Shown here piece by piece: positions 6,560-7,285 of a stretch of DNA of 7,285 bases. Position 1 is the stretch's first letter; each line of letters starts with the position of its first letter. The DNA lies in assembly GCA_025966355.1 (NCBI GenBank), contig JAICWZ010000095.1:1-7285 (forward strand), read 5' to 3'. Source of the stretch: Thermomicrobiaceae bacterium (lineage in GTDB: Bacteria > Chloroflexota > Chloroflexia > Thermomicrobiales > Thermomicrobiaceae). The translations under genes were made by a program, and so were the position numbers. The notes beneath the pieces are model-generated. The model ran no database searches, was not told where the DNA came from, and was given only the letters and a program-made list of their open reading frames with translations.

Positions 6560-7285
6560 TCAGATATAGCCGAACGCCGGCGGAAAGACGATCACGACGA
6601 TCGCGGCCCAGGCGGCGTAGACCGGCAGGTAATCGGTCTGCCACCGTTCGAGGCTTGCGAATGGGCCGCGACCGCGCAGAAAACGAACGTAGAGCAGCGC
6701 GGACCATGCGAGGTTGACCAGGAGAATGATATTCATGCCCAGCGCGGCGGTGCGGTTCGGGCTGAAGCCGAAGTCGTTGATGCGTGCGGCGATGGCCCAG
6801 AGCGCGACGGCGTCGGTCAACAGCGCGCTCACCACCAGCACAATCTGCACGAGATCGAAGATGCCCGGTGACGATCCGCGGTCTCGTGCGGATATCGAGT
6901 AAAGCAGCAGGCCAACGACCACGAGCAGCAGCAGGTCGAAGGCGATGAGCGCGTCCCGCTCGATATCGACACCGCGCCCGGTCCAGAGCCAGGCTCCCAG
7001 AAACGCGACCAGCACTCCGGCGAACAGCGGCGTGAAAAGGCGGGTCAACACGGGCGCCATGTTCTCGATCACGCTCTGCTTCGCCTCCACCAGCCAGGAG
7101 GCGACGAGGACAGCGCCGACTGCACCACACGGCAGCATCCAATATTGGAAGAAATGCTGGGTCTTGATACCGATCGCCTGAAAGATCAGCGCCATGAATC
7201 CGGTCAGAACACCGCCGCCGAGGGCGATCAGGACGTAGTAAATGAAGAGTTCGCCCGAGAAACGAATGAAGTCCATGCGTCCACT
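6560..7285 (-). CDS. Polytopic membrane protein, DUF4153-like, 5'-truncated
   Basis: The frame is open to the right edge, with three further codons upstream of the ATG at 7276 and no ribosome-binding site visible before it. The gene therefore probably starts outside the window. From that Met there are 238 residues with about seven hydrophobic segments (roughly 10-35, 46-64, 78-98, 108-127, 139-163, 176-197 and 217-235), so it is an integral inner-membrane protein. RINDFGFSPNRTAAL (165-179) and the ending YLPVYAAWAAIVVIVFPPAFG resemble the C-terminal region of DUF4153-type proteins, which are usually much longer; this assignment is from memory of the family. Its biochemical function is unknown. 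It is co-directional with the GMC gene 107 bp downstream. No terminator is seen between them, so cotranscription is possible. Confidence 0.8.
   Translation of the reverse strand, partial: SGRMDFIRFSGELFIYYVLIALGGGVLTGFMALIFQAIGIKTQHFFQYWMLPCGAVGAVLVASWLVEAKQSVIENMAPVLTRLFTPLFAGVLVAFLGAWLWTGRGVDIERDALIAFDLLLLVVVGLLLYSISARDRGSSPGIFDLVQIVLVVSALLTDAVALWAIAARINDFGFSPNRTAALGMNIILLVNLAWSALLYVRFLRGRGPFASLERWQTDYLPVYAAWAAIVVIVFPPAFGYI

Noticed and set aside
5109..6569. Long open frame (486 codons) on the plus strand opposite the GMC gene
   Set aside because: It is rich in Arg, Ala, Val and Asp with no recognisable domain, and it mirrors the GC-rich codon pattern of the minus-strand GMC gene, which has clear family motifs.
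6453..7142. Upstream in-frame extension of the GMC frame to 755 residues
   Set aside because: The extra 230 residues are Arg-rich, overlap the membrane-protein gene in another frame and run through the AAGGAG site; the Rossmann fold starts just after ATG 6452.

Overview
The window is GC-rich bacterial DNA, about 60% G+C by eye. It holds three complete or near-complete flavoenzyme genes, one soluble sensor histidine kinase and one membrane-protein gene cut by the right edge. Strong Shine-Dalgarno sites (AAGGAG or GAGGTG) precede every start codon visible in the window. The source is probably a free-living heterotroph. The PAS-GAF-HisKA_3 kinase, the DUF4153-like membrane protein and the CCCCTCTCCCGC hairpin repeats would suit a Chloroflexota (Thermomicrobia-like) genome. 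That placement is a weak inference; actinobacterial or other GC-rich hosts are not excluded.

Left to right: (1) 1-1218 (+), the 3' part of a berberine-bridge-enzyme-like FAD-dependent oxidase, its first ~84 codons lying outside the window; (2) a terminator-like hairpin inside a 57-bp repeat; (3) 1333-3081 (-), a cytoplasmic PAS-GAF-HisKA_3-HATPase histidine kinase without a response regulator in view; (4) a 229-bp divergent intergenic region with a small hairpin in the oxidase leader; (5) 3311-4780 (+), a full-length paralogue of gene 1, aligning over 405 residues without a gap at about 78% identity; (6) a second copy of the hairpin repeat; (7) 4875-6452 (-), a GMC-family flavin oxidoreductase resembling choline dehydrogenase; (8) a 107-bp gap with a long imperfect palindrome that covers the GMC ribosome-binding site and start codon; (9) 6560-7285 (-), the C-terminal part of a polytopic membrane protein.

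The two oxidase genes form a tandem duplication interrupted by the inverted kinase gene. Each ends in the same hairpin and each faces a minus-strand gene tail to tail. The kinase and the second oxidase diverge from a shared intergenic region, so the kinase could control this flavoenzyme set, but nothing in the sequence proves that. No substrate can be named for any of the three flavoenzymes. The FAD-binding part of the two oxidases is better conserved than the substrate-binding part, which suggests related but distinct substrates.

The observation most worth following is the structured leader of the GMC gene (6449-6531). Two nested inverted repeats, of 11 bp (perfect) and 12 bp (one mismatch), would put the start codon inside a stem and the Shine-Dalgarno GGAG in the internal loop between the stems. 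I see no CRISPR array, tRNA, rRNA, transposase or phage gene.
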